Positions 53,366 to 61,275 of a stretch of 64,000 nt of DNA are shown here, piece after piece (positions within the stretch are counted from its first letter, which is position 1; each line of letters opens with the position of its first letter). The notes beneath the pieces were generated by a model that was not told the origin of the DNA, ran no database searches, and was given only the letters and a program-made list of their open reading frames with translations. This stretch comes from Arthrobacter sp. Leaf234 (GTDB lineage: Bacteria; Actinomycetota; Actinomycetes; Actinomycetales; Micrococcaceae). Made by a program: the position numbers and the translations under genes. The DNA lies in contig NZ_LMLU01000006.1 in the NCBI RefSeq assembly GCF_001422665.1, positions 63,725-127,724 on the forward strand, in the 5' to 3' direction.

Positions 53366-54844
53366 GTGATACTCGAGGAAGAGTTGCTCGGCCCCTATCC
53401 GGCGGTCCGGCCCGTGGACCCGGCGACGATCGCCGCCGCGGTCCAGGAATCCGGGCGGATCCTCGTAGTCCTCGACGACGACCCGACCGGCACCCAATCG
53501 GTCGCCGATCTGCCGGTCCTCACCTCCTGGGAGCCGGTCGACTTCGCGTGGGCCTTCGCCCAGCGGATCGATGGAATGCCTGCACCGGCGGTCTATGTCC
53601 TGACCAACACGCGCAGCCTCGACCGGCAGGCCGCTGCATCGCGCAACCGGGAGATCGTTGCGAACTCGCTCCGGGCCGCTCGCGATGCCGGCGTCACCGT
53701 CGGGTTCGTCAGCAGAGGGGATTCAACCCTCCGGGGCCACTTCCCGCTGGAGACCGACGTCATCGGCGAGACCCTTCGCTCCCTCGCAGGCATCAGGACC
53801 GACGGCGTCGTCATCGTCCCGGCCTTCCCCGACGCCGGCCGGATCACCATCGGCGGCACCCACTACCTCCGGGGAGACGAGGGTACGGTCGTCCCGGTCG
53901 GGCACACCGAGTTCGCCACGGACGCCACGTTCGGGTTCACGTCCTCGGACCTGGGTGACTACGTGGCGGAGAAGAATGGTGGAACGGCCGGCGCCGTCGT
54001 CCGGCTCGACCTCTCGATCATCCGCTCGGGAGCCCAGGCCATAGCCGACGCACTGGACCGCGTGACCGACGCCGTGCCGATCGTGGTGGACGCCGTCACC
54101 GAGGACGACCTCCGAGCCCTCGCCCTGGGGCTCGAGGAATCGGAAGGCCGCGGCAAGAAGCTGCTCTACCGGGTGGGTCCGCCCTTCGTCCGTGCCCGGA
54201 TCGGCCAGAGCGAACGCGCGCCGCTCACGGCCGAGGACGTCTTCGCCGACCTGGACGCTCCCACCTCGGGCGGACTGATCGTGGTGGGCTCCCACGTGGG
54301 ACTGACCACCCGGCAGCTGGACGCCCTGGTGGCCCGTCGACCCGAGGCAGGGCTGGTCGAACTCGACGTCGAGGCCGTCCTCGACCCCGATCGTCGGCAG
54401 ACCGCGGTGGCCGACGCCGTGCAGGCCGTCGTCGACGGGCTCCCCCTGGGCGAGGTGATCCTGCACACGAGCCGCCGCCTGATCCGGACGGACGATCCGG
54501 AGCAGAGCCTCGAGGTGGCCCGCACCATCTCCCGCTCCGTGGTCGACGTCGTCCGCTCCACCCTTGGCGCAACCTCGGTCCGCTTCGTCGTCGCCAAGGG
54601 TGGCATCACCTCCTCCGACGTCGCCGCTCACGGCCTCTCCATCCGGCATGCGATGGTGCGCGGACCCATGCTCCCGGGCATCGTCTCCCTCTGGCAACCG
54701 GCCGACGGCCCCGCCCGCTCCGTCCCGTTCGTGGTCTTCGCCGGCAACGTGGGAACGGATGATTCCCTCGCCGACGTCGTGGACATCCTCCGCTCTCCCG
54801 CGACGGACCGCACAGCATCGGCGGGTGACACCCGTGACGCCTGA
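53366..54844 (+). CDS. Four-carbon acid-sugar kinase family (OtnK/DUF1537-type)
   Basis: 492 aa. Two-domain OtnK-like enzyme: N-terminal domain RILVVLDDDPTGTQSVADLPVLT, VYVLTNTRSLDR, GVTVGFVSRGDSTLRGHFPLETDVI, VVIVPAFPDAGRITIGGTHYL; C-terminal ATP-binding domain GGLIVVGSHVGLTTRQLDAL, VRFVVAKGGITSSDVAAHGL and MLPGIVSLWQP. Family members phosphorylate C4 sugar acids such as D-erythronate, D-threonate or 3-oxo-tetronates. GTG start after GAAGGTGCG. First gene of the operon divergent from the GntP permease. Confidence 0.9.
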   Translation: MILEEELLGPYPAVRPVDPATIAAAVQESGRILVVLDDDPTGTQSVADLPVLTSWEPVDFAWAFAQRIDGMPAPAVYVLTNTRSLDRQAAASRNREIVANSLRAARDAGVTVGFVSRGDSTLRGHFPLETDVIGETLRSLAGIRTDGVVIVPAFPDAGRITIGGTHYLRGDEGTVVPVGHTEFATDATFGFTSSDLGDYVAEKNGGTAGAVVRLDLSIIRSGAQAIADALDRVTDAVPIVVDAVTEDDLRALALGLEESEGRGKKLLYRVGPPFVRARIGQSERAPLTAEDVFADLDAPTSGGLIVVGSHVGLTTRQLDALVARRPEAGLVELDVEAVLDPDRRQTAVADAVQAVVDGLPLGEVILHTSRRLIRTDDPEQSLEVARTISRSVVDVVRSTLGATSVRFVVAKGGITSSDVAAHGLSIRHAMVRGPMLPGIVSLWQPADGPARSVPFVVFAGNVGTDDSLADVVDILRSPATDRTASAGDTRDA

Positions 54845-55772
54845 GGCCGGCCCCCCGCAGGTCGCCGTCCTGGGCCTCGGCGCCATGGGCCTGCCGGTGG
54901 CAACCCGGCTGGCCGGTGCCTTCAGGATCATCGGCTACGACCCGCTGCCGGCTTCCCGGGAGAAGGCCGAGCAGACCGGCGTCAGGTGCGCGGCGTCGGC
55001 CGCCGACGCGGTGGCCGACGCCGGGATCGTGCTCCTCGCGGTCCGCGATGCAGCCCAGGTGGAGAGCGTCCTCTTCGGCGAGCACGGCATCGCCGCCGCA
55101 CTTGCACCGGGTGCCGTCGTCGTGATGACCAGCACCGTGGGCCTGGACGCCGTCGCCGCCTGGACCACGCGTCTCGCCGAGCAGGGCGTGGCCCTGGTCG
55201 ACGCACCCCTGTCCGGTGGCCCCGTGCGAGCCGGCGAGGGCGATCTGCTGATCGTCGTGGGCGCCGAACCGCGCGCCCTCGACACCGCACGCCCCGTCCT
55301 GGAACGGCTCGCCTCGACCCTGACCGTGGTCGGGACGAAGGCAGGGGACGGTCAGGCCTTGAAGACCGTCAACCAACTCCTCTGTGGCGTGCACATCGCG
55401 GCGGCGGCCGAGGCACTCGCCCTCGCGGATGCTCTGGGGCTCGACCGCCGGCAGACGCTTGCCGCGCTGGAGGCGGGGGCAGCATCGTCGTTCATGCTGT
55501 CCAACCGTGGGCCGCGCATGGTGGAGGGGTACGACGACGACGTCCAGGTGCTGAGCCGCCTGGATATCTTCGTCAAGGACCTGGGCATCGTCGGGGATGC
55601 TGCCCGGGCGGCGGGACTCGCCGCCCCTGTGGCCGCCGCGGCCGAACAGCTGTTCCTCCTCGGCCAGGTGCAGGGTCTGGGCACTGCCGACGACTCAGCC
55701 GTCATCAAGGTGCTCGCTCCCCGACATCGCACGACCGAGGAGGACACGGATGGCGCGCAAATCCCTCGCTGA
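54834..55772 (+). CDS. NAD(P)-dependent beta-hydroxyacid dehydrogenase (LtnD/GarR-like)
   Basis: 312 aa from the GTG at 54834; a GTG three codons upstream is possible. Rossmann start VAVLGLGAMGLPVATRLAG, LLAVRDAAQVESVLFG, VVVMTSTVGLDAV, FVDAPLSGGPVRAGEGDL-type motif (VDAPLSGGPVRAGEGDLLIVVG) and GDGQALKTVNQLLCGVHIAAAAEAL with the catalytic Lys. Family: 2-hydroxy-3-oxopropionate reductase and L-threonate dehydrogenase types. With the kinase it would oxidise the sugar acid to its 3-oxo or 2-oxo form before phosphorylation. Its stop overlaps the gntR start by 23 bp. Confidence 0.9.
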   Translation: MTPEAGPPQVAVLGLGAMGLPVATRLAGAFRIIGYDPLPASREKAEQTGVRCAASAADAVADAGIVLLAVRDAAQVESVLFGEHGIAAALAPGAVVVMTSTVGLDAVAAWTTRLAEQGVALVDAPLSGGPVRAGEGDLLIVVGAEPRALDTARPVLERLASTLTVVGTKAGDGQALKTVNQLLCGVHIAAAAEALALADALGLDRRQTLAALEAGAASSFMLSNRGPRMVEGYDDDVQVLSRLDIFVKDLGIVGDAARAAGLAAPVAAAAEQLFLLGQVQGLGTADDSAVIKVLAPRHRTTEEDTDGAQIPR

Positions 55773-56472
55773 GTCGGTGTTCGACGACCTGCTCGAACGG
55801 GTCATCGACGGCACCTACGCACCCGGCTCGGCCCTCCCACCCGAGAACGACCTCGCAGCGTCGAGCGACGTGAGCCGTCTGACGGTGCGGGAAGCGCTCA
55901 AGCGACTGCAGGCGCAGAACATCGTGCAGATCAGGCGGGGCCTCGGAACGTACGTGAATCCGGCGGCCCAGTGGACCGATCTGCAGGCCATCCTCAGATA
56001 TGCGTCCACCACGGCCGACTCCCCCGACGTGGCGCTGCGCCTGCTGGAGATCCGCAGGATGGTAGAGACCGGTGCAGCGGAGCTGGCGGCACTCCATTCC
56101 ACGGACGAGGACCTCGAACGTATGGAGGAGGCGAACCTCGCCTTGCGGGCCGCTCACCACGCCGGCGACCTCGATGCCGTGACCGCGTCGGACCTCGCCT
56201 TCCACGACGCGATCTTCCGGGCCTCGGCGAACCCGTTCCTCCCGGTGATCCTCGGACCGCTCAGTCAGCTGCTCTACGCGATGCGACGCGCGACCTCGTC
56301 CTTCCCCCAGGTACAGGAACACGCCATCGAACATCACCAGGTGGTCCTCGCGGCGATCCGTACCCGCAACCCGGAGGTCGCGCGCAAGGCGATGCAGGCG
56401 CACATCAACCAGACCTACGACGACTACGAGCACTTCATCCACCAGCAGCAACGACACCAGGAGACCACGTGA
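55750..56472 (+). CDS. GntR/FadR (FCD)-type transcriptional regulator
   Basis: 240 aa. N-terminal winged helix-turn-helix: VFDDLLERVIDGTYAPGSALPPENDLAASSDVSRLTVREALKRLQAQNIVQIRRGLGTYVNP (about 10-70), then the FCD all-helical ligand domain with RLLEIRRMVETGAAELAALH and DLAFHDAIFRASANPFLPVILGPL. Such repressors respond to sugar acids or organic acids. It lies inside the operon it probably controls; the triple TGACA repeat upstream of the first gene is the likely target. AGGAGG precedes the ATG; 23 bp overlap with the dehydrogenase gene, and its own stop overlaps the SDR start. Confidence 0.92.
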   Translation: MARKSLAESVFDDLLERVIDGTYAPGSALPPENDLAASSDVSRLTVREALKRLQAQNIVQIRRGLGTYVNPAAQWTDLQAILRYASTTADSPDVALRLLEIRRMVETGAAELAALHSTDEDLERMEEANLALRAAHHAGDLDAVTASDLAFHDAIFRASANPFLPVILGPLSQLLYAMRRATSSFPQVQEHAIEHHQVVLAAIRTRNPEVARKAMQAHINQTYDDYEHFIHQQQRHQETT

Positions 56473-57233
56473 CCTTCCCGACAGAACGCACCGCAGTCCT
56501 GACCGGCGCGGCCTCGGCCCGCGGCATCGGCCGTGCCACGGCCGACCGGCTGGCCCGCGACGGGTGGTCCGTCGCCATCCTCGACATCGACGGCGCCGCA
56601 GCCGAGGAAGCCGCAGCAGCCATCGCGGAGCGGCACGGTGTTCGTACGGTCGGCGTCGCCGCCGACGTGTCCGACGAGGCCTCGGTCGACGCCGCGATCA
56701 CCATGGTCGAGGCGACGGTGCCGCCGATCGTCGCCGTCATCAACCTGGCCGGCATCAGCTCTCCCACGGGGTTCATGCAGGAGACCAGGGCGGCCTGGGA
56801 CAGGGTCTTCGCCGTCAACATGACCGGCGCCTTCCTCGTCACGCAGCGCGCCCTGCGCGGGATGATCGAACGCAAGCTCGGCCGGGTGGTCAGCATCTCC
56901 TCCATCTCCGCTCAGCGCGGCGGCGGCACGTACTCGAAGGTGGCCTACAGTGCGTCGAAGGCGGGCATCATCGGCTTCACCCGTGCCCTTGCGCGCGAGA
57001 TGGGGGAACATGGCATCACCGTCAACGCCGTGGCACCCGGCCCTGTCGATACGGACATCATGGGCGGAACCCTCACCGATGATCGCAAGCAGGACATGTC
57101 CAGGGACATCCTGATGGGACGTGTGGGCACCGTCGATGACATCGCCGCGCTGATCTGCTTCCTGGTGGGACCCGACGCCGGCTACATCACCGCGGCCACC
57201 TACGACATCAATGGCGGTCTGCAGATCTCCTAG
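56469..57233 (+). CDS. Short-chain dehydrogenase/reductase (SDR)
   Basis: 254 aa. Classical SDR: TGAASARGIGRATADRL (TGxxxGxG, 12-20), VAILDIDGAAAEEAA (Asp for NAD preference), NLAGISSPT (NAG), VSISSISAQRG (catalytic Ser region) and YSKVAYSASKAGIIGFT with Tyr-x3-Lys. PGPVDTDIMGG is the substrate loop. It reduces or oxidises a hydroxyl group; probably one of the sugar-acid steps. GTG start overlapping the gntR stop (GTGA). Last gene of the operon; a structured element follows. Confidence 0.9.
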   Translation: MTFPTERTAVLTGAASARGIGRATADRLARDGWSVAILDIDGAAAEEAAAAIAERHGVRTVGVAADVSDEASVDAAITMVEATVPPIVAVINLAGISSPTGFMQETRAAWDRVFAVNMTGAFLVTQRALRGMIERKLGRVVSISSISAQRGGGTYSKVAYSASKAGIIGFTRALAREMGEHGITVNAVAPGPVDTDIMGGTLTDDRKQDMSRDILMGRVGTVDDIAALICFLVGPDAGYITAATYDINGGLQIS

Positions 57234-57312
57234 GCCTGCGCGGGATCCGCGACGCGCTGTCGGTGACGATGAGCGGCACCGCCGGGGATTCTCACGTGCG
57301 CGCCTTTCCGGA

Positions 57313-57376
57313 GTGCAGGGAATTGCGGCGTGTCCTTCTGGACACCTCGAAGGCGCCTTCGCCGAATTCCCTGCAC
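57313..57376. other. Three-stem structured element after the SDR gene
   Basis: Outer 12-bp stem (57313-57324 with 57365-57376) encloses two inner hairpins: GTGTCC/GGACAC (57330-57335, 57340-57345) and the perfect 12-bp palindrome GAAGGCGCCTTC (57349-57360). The shape is a three-way junction. It may be a terminator of the operon, a mobile repeat or a small structured RNA. Confidence 0.6.
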
Positions 57377-57736
57377 TTTCGATAGATGATCGAATCTTCG
57401 CGTCACATTACTTCTTTTATTTCCCCAAGCCATCAGCACTCTGCTTATAGTTGGGACAGCTTCAAGAGACGCGGTCGGAAAGCTCCGACTGGACCGCGCA
57501 CCAACCCCATGTTCCTGGGTGGTTCGGATGACGAAGCGGCCTCCACCCCGGCGCATGCGCCGGACCGGTGCGGGCAAGAGCACTCCGAAAGGGCTTCGCC
57601 GTGAGCTGTTCAGCACTCCCCTAGCATTTCTCTCCCTGTCCCGACGTCGCGCCCTGCGCTGCTGACGAGGGACTGCTTCCACCTTTCTCCGGACGCCCTT
57701 CGCTCGAATGCGTCCTTTTTCCCGAGGGAATTCACC
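57377..57736. other. Promoter region of the peptide ABC operon
   Basis: No gene supported. Contains an inverted repeat TTCGAT/ATCGAA (57378-57394), an A/T-rich block with a -10-like TATAGT at 57446-57451, a stem-loop 57471-57497 (GCGGTC...GACCGC), and a perfect 16-bp palindrome at 57548-57563. The ABC transporter substrate-binding gene starts at 57737. Confidence 0.45.
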
Positions 57737-59428
57737 ATGCCTGAAATGTCGATCCATCCTGCCCGGAATTCATCCGGTGCATTCACCTCCGCCCTACCCT
57801 TCCGCACGCCGCTGTCACGGACGGCCCTCGGCGCCGTCACCCTGATCGTCGTCCTCGCCGGATGCGCCGGACCCACGGGATCCACTGCGCCGGCGGGCAC
57901 CGAGCCGGTGTCCGGTGGCATCCTCGACGTCTCCATCTCCGCAGAGCCCGGCTGCCTCGACGGGCACGGTATCTCGGCCACGCAGCAGCAGTTCCTCGGG
58001 CGTCTCATCTACGACAACGTCGTGACCCTGGACGAGGACGGGGAGATCGCGCCGTACCTCGCCGAGTCCTGGGAGATCTCCGAGGACGGCAGGACGTACA
58101 CCTTCCGCCTGCGCGAAGGTGTCACGTTCAGCGACGGGTCACCCTGGAACGCGGAGGTCTTCGGACAGAACCTGGAGCACATGCGGGACCCGGCCACCAA
58201 GTCGCCCCTCGCCGCCGCCTACATCGCCCCGTACGTGGACGGGACCGTCGTGGACGAGTACACCTTCGAAGCACACCTCGCCCACCCCTACACGCCGTTC
58301 CTCTACACACTCGCGCAGTCCTGGCTCGGCATGAACTCGGGCAAGGCCATTACCGAGTCCCCGGAGACCCTCTGCCAGAATCCCATCGGCACCGGCCCGT
58401 TCACCGTGGAGGACTACCGGCCCGGGCAGAGCATCAGCTACGCGAAGCGGGAGGACTACGACTGGGCGCCCGCGTGGCTCGAGGGTGAGGGCGCGGCCCA
58501 CCTCGACGGCGTCGAGGTCACCCTCGTCGCGGAACCGGTGATCCGGCACCAGTCCCTGGTCTCGGGACAGTACGACCTCACCGAGAACCTGGCACCCCAG
58601 AACGCGGCAGCGGTGCAGGCGGACCCGAACTTCGTGTACGAGAACCTGCCGAGGACGGGCAGTCCCTACGTGCTCGGCTTCAACCTGGCGCGCGCTCCGT
58701 TCGACGATCTCGCCGTCCGCCAGGCCTTCGCCGCTGCCGTCGACACCGAAGCGGTGACCGAGAGTCTCGGGTTCGGCACCTACACACCGATCGACAGTTT
58801 CCTCTCGAAGGAGAGCAAGTACTACGATCCGACCGTCGAGGGCGTGCTGACCTACGATCGGACACGAGCGGACGCTCTCCTCGACGAGGCCGGCTGGACG
58901 GGGCGGGACGCAGATGGCTTCCGCACCAGGGACGGCGCGCGGCTCACCGTCGAGGTGCCGACCGTCGAGAGCTCGACGCCCAGTCCCCTGCTCGTGCAGC
59001 TGCAGGGTGAGGCGCGGAAGGTGGGGTTCGATCTCCGGATCATCCAGGTACCCCAGGCCCAGCTCACGGAACTCCGCTACGCCGGCGATTACGACGCCCT
59101 GGCCGGCGTGTGGCACACCAACACCACCGATGTCCTCTTCATCCGGTACCACTCCTCGGAGATCACGGGTGAACGGATCGGCCAGAACTCCTCCTCGGTG
59201 GATGACCCCGCCCTGGACGCGCTGCTGGCCACCGCGCGGGAGTCCGATGACGGGCCGGAAGCGGCGGAGGCCTACGCGAAGGCCCAGCACCGCCTGCTGG
59301 AGATCGTTCCCGGGGTGCCGCTCTACGAGAATCCGAGCCAGTTCGCCTACTCGAGGACGGTGCAGGGCGTCGCCGTGGACACCTCGCATCCCGTGCCCGT
59401 CCTCACCTACGCCTGGAAGGCGGAGTAG
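57737..59428 (+). CDS. ABC transporter substrate-binding lipoprotein (peptide/SBP family 5)
   Basis: 563 aa. Lipobox VLAGCAGP (Cys43) anchors it outside the membrane. Family 5 solute-binding features: VSGGILDVSISAEPGCLDGHG, LTYTFRLREGVTFSDGSPWNAE-type region (RTYTFRLREGVTFSDGS), NPIGTGPFTVEDYRPGQSISYAKREDYDWA and FNLARAPFDDLAVRQAFAAAVDTEAV. It binds oligopeptides, nickel or other small solutes; specificity unknown. First gene of the operon, directly followed by the two permeases, a double ATPase and an FMN-dependent monooxygenase. No strong ribosome-binding site close to the ATG. Confidence 0.9.
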   Translation: MPEMSIHPARNSSGAFTSALPFRTPLSRTALGAVTLIVVLAGCAGPTGSTAPAGTEPVSGGILDVSISAEPGCLDGHGISATQQQFLGRLIYDNVVTLDEDGEIAPYLAESWEISEDGRTYTFRLREGVTFSDGSPWNAEVFGQNLEHMRDPATKSPLAAAYIAPYVDGTVVDEYTFEAHLAHPYTPFLYTLAQSWLGMNSGKAITESPETLCQNPIGTGPFTVEDYRPGQSISYAKREDYDWAPAWLEGEGAAHLDGVEVTLVAEPVIRHQSLVSGQYDLTENLAPQNAAAVQADPNFVYENLPRTGSPYVLGFNLARAPFDDLAVRQAFAAAVDTEAVTESLGFGTYTPIDSFLSKESKYYDPTVEGVLTYDRTRADALLDEAGWTGRDADGFRTRDGARLTVEVPTVESSTPSPLLVQLQGEARKVGFDLRIIQVPQAQLTELRYAGDYDALAGVWHTNTTDVLFIRYHSSEITGERIGQNSSSVDDPALDALLATARESDDGPEAAEAYAKAQHRLLEIVPGVPLYENPSQFAYSRTVQGVAVDTSHPVPVLTYAWKAE

Positions 59429-60361
59429 GTGGCCGTCCTCCGCCGCGTCGTCACCCGCCTGCTGATCGGGGTCGGCGTCCTGTGGGGCGCGGCCTCCCTC
59501 ACCTTCCTCGCGATCCATCTGGTACCGGGGGACATCGCCCTGCTGATCCTCGGTGGGCCGGACGCCCGACCTACCCCGGAGGCCCTCGCCCAGGTCCGCG
59601 CCGACTATCTGCTCGACCAGCCGTTCGTCGTGCAGTACGGCAGCTACCTGGGCAACCTGCTGCAGGGTGACCTCGGACAGTCCTATCGGCTGCGCATCCC
59701 CGTGTCCGAGGCCATCGGACAGCAGATCGGGGCGACGGCGGCCCTGTCCGCCGCCGCCGTCGCCCTCGCGCTGCCCCTCACGTTCGCGGTGGCGATCCTC
59801 TCGGCGCAGCGCGCCCCGTGGATCCGCGGGATCGTCTCCGGGATCGAGGTGGTCCTCGCTGCAACCCCCACGTTCATCATCGGGTTCGCCCTCCTGATCG
59901 TCTTCTCCTTCACGCTCCACTGGTTCCCCATCGGCGGCAACCAGGGGCCGGCCGCGCTCGTCCTGCCTGCCCTCACCCTGGCCCTGGCCGTCTTCGGCAC
60001 ACTGTCGCAGGTCCTCCGCAACGAACTCGAGGACGTCCTGGAGCAGCCCTTCATCCTCACGGCACGGTCCCGGGGCCTGCGGGATCTCGCCGTCCGCTTC
60101 CGCCACGCCCTGCGGCACGCCATCATCCCCGTGCTGACGATGTCCGGCTTCGTGGTCGCGGCACTGCTCGGCGGTTCCGTGGTCGTGGAGACGCTGTTCA
60201 GCCGGCAAGGGCTCGGTTCCCTCACCCTGGCGTCCGTGTACAACAAGGACCTCCCCGTCATCATCGGGATCGTGCTCCTCGCTGCCGCGGTCTACGTCGT
60301 GGTGAACCTCGTGATCGACCTTCTGTACACCCTCATCGACCCGAAAGTGGTGACCGCATGA
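59429..60361 (+). CDS. ABC transporter permease (DppB type)
   Basis: 310 aa, six membrane helices. GTG start immediately behind the stop of the binding-protein gene. N-terminal LRRVVTRLLIGVGVLWGAASLTFLAIHLVPGDIALLILGG, large extracytoplasmic loop, and the cytosolic EAA-type loop FILTARSRGLRDLAVRFRHALRHAIIPVLTMSGF, where the ATPase docks. Helical C-terminus with LGSLTLASVYNKDLPVIIGIVLLAAAVYVVVNLVIDLLYTLIDPKV. One half of the transport channel. Confidence 0.92.
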   Translation: MAVLRRVVTRLLIGVGVLWGAASLTFLAIHLVPGDIALLILGGPDARPTPEALAQVRADYLLDQPFVVQYGSYLGNLLQGDLGQSYRLRIPVSEAIGQQIGATAALSAAAVALALPLTFAVAILSAQRAPWIRGIVSGIEVVLAATPTFIIGFALLIVFSFTLHWFPIGGNQGPAALVLPALTLALAVFGTLSQVLRNELEDVLEQPFILTARSRGLRDLAVRFRHALRHAIIPVLTMSGFVVAALLGGSVVVETLFSRQGLGSLTLASVYNKDLPVIIGIVLLAAAVYVVVNLVIDLLYTLIDPKVVTA

Positions 60362-61275
60362 GCATCACCGACCGCACGCTCGCGCCGGTCGCGGTGCAGG
60401 CCGCCCCGACCGGTACGCTCCCCACGCCCGCGGAGCCGAGGCCGCACGTACGAGCGGCACGACGACGGCCCGGTCTCCGCCCGGGGCTCGTCCTGGCCTC
60501 CGCGTTCCTCCTGTGGCTCGCCGCGGCGGTCCTCGTTCCCGGACTGCTCGCTCCCGGCGATCCCTACGCCGTCGAGCCGGCGAGGAGTTTCGAGGCACCC
60601 GGCCCGCAGGCGTGGTTCGGCACGGACGACTCCGGCGCCGACGCCTACACGCGGATCATCCACGGCACAGCGACATCGCTCTCGATCGGTCTCGGCGCGA
60701 CCGCGATCGGGGTGGTCGGCGGCACCGCGATCGGCCTGCTGGCCGGCCTGAACGGGCGGCTCGTCGAGGCATCGGTCATGCGGGTGCTCGACGTGACCCT
60801 CGCCATCCCGGAGATCCTCCTGGCGCTCGTGGTGATCGGCATCATCGGCGGCGGGACGGGGAACGCCATCCTGGCGATCGGCGCCGGCAGCATCGCCTAC
60901 TACGCGAGGATCACCCGTGCGCAGACCCACCTGGTCCGCCGCTCCGGGTACGTCGAGGCGGCGCGTACCCTGGGGCTGCCCGGCTGGCGCATCCTGCTCG
61001 CGCACATCCTGCCGAACGTCCTCAAGCCGGTCCTGGTGCTGGCGACGATCGGCGTCGGGTCCGCCATCGGAGCAGGTGCCTCCCTCAGCTTCCTCGGGCT
61101 CGGCACCCCTCCCCCCGCGCCCGAATGGGGTGCCATGCTCTCGGCCGGGCGCAACTTCATCTCCAACGCGCCGTGGCTGATCACGCTCCCCGCGGCCTTC
61201 CTCGTCGCCACCGTCCTGTCCATCACCGTCGTCGGGCGCGAGCTGCGCCGGCGGTCCGAAGGAAGACTCCCATGA
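60358..61275 (+). CDS. ABC transporter permease (DppC type)
   Basis: 305 aa, overlapping the preceding gene by ATGA. Cytosolic N-terminus rich in Pro/Arg, then helix LVLASAFLLWLAAAVLVPGLLAP, WFGTDDSGADAYTRIIHGTATSLSIGLGATAIGVVGGTAIG (conserved GTDxxGxD), MRVLDVTLAIPEILLALVVIGIIG and the EAA loop GYVEAARTLGLPGWRILLAHILPNVLKPV. Second half of the channel with DppB-type permease. Overlaps the ATPase gene by ATGA. Confidence 0.92.
   Translation: MSITDRTLAPVAVQAAPTGTLPTPAEPRPHVRAARRRPGLRPGLVLASAFLLWLAAAVLVPGLLAPGDPYAVEPARSFEAPGPQAWFGTDDSGADAYTRIIHGTATSLSIGLGATAIGVVGGTAIGLLAGLNGRLVEASVMRVLDVTLAIPEILLALVVIGIIGGGTGNAILAIGAGSIAYYARITRAQTHLVRRSGYVEAARTLGLPGWRILLAHILPNVLKPVLVLATIGVGSAIGAGASLSFLGLGTPPPAPEWGAMLSAGRNFISNAPWLITLPAAFLVATVLSITVVGRELRRRSEGRLP

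Noticed and set aside
46608..57579. A 16-mer (ACCGGTGCGGGCAAGA) shared by two intergenic regions (46608-46623 and 57564-57579)
   Set aside because: A shared 16-mer is expected about once by chance in 64 kb of GC-rich DNA.
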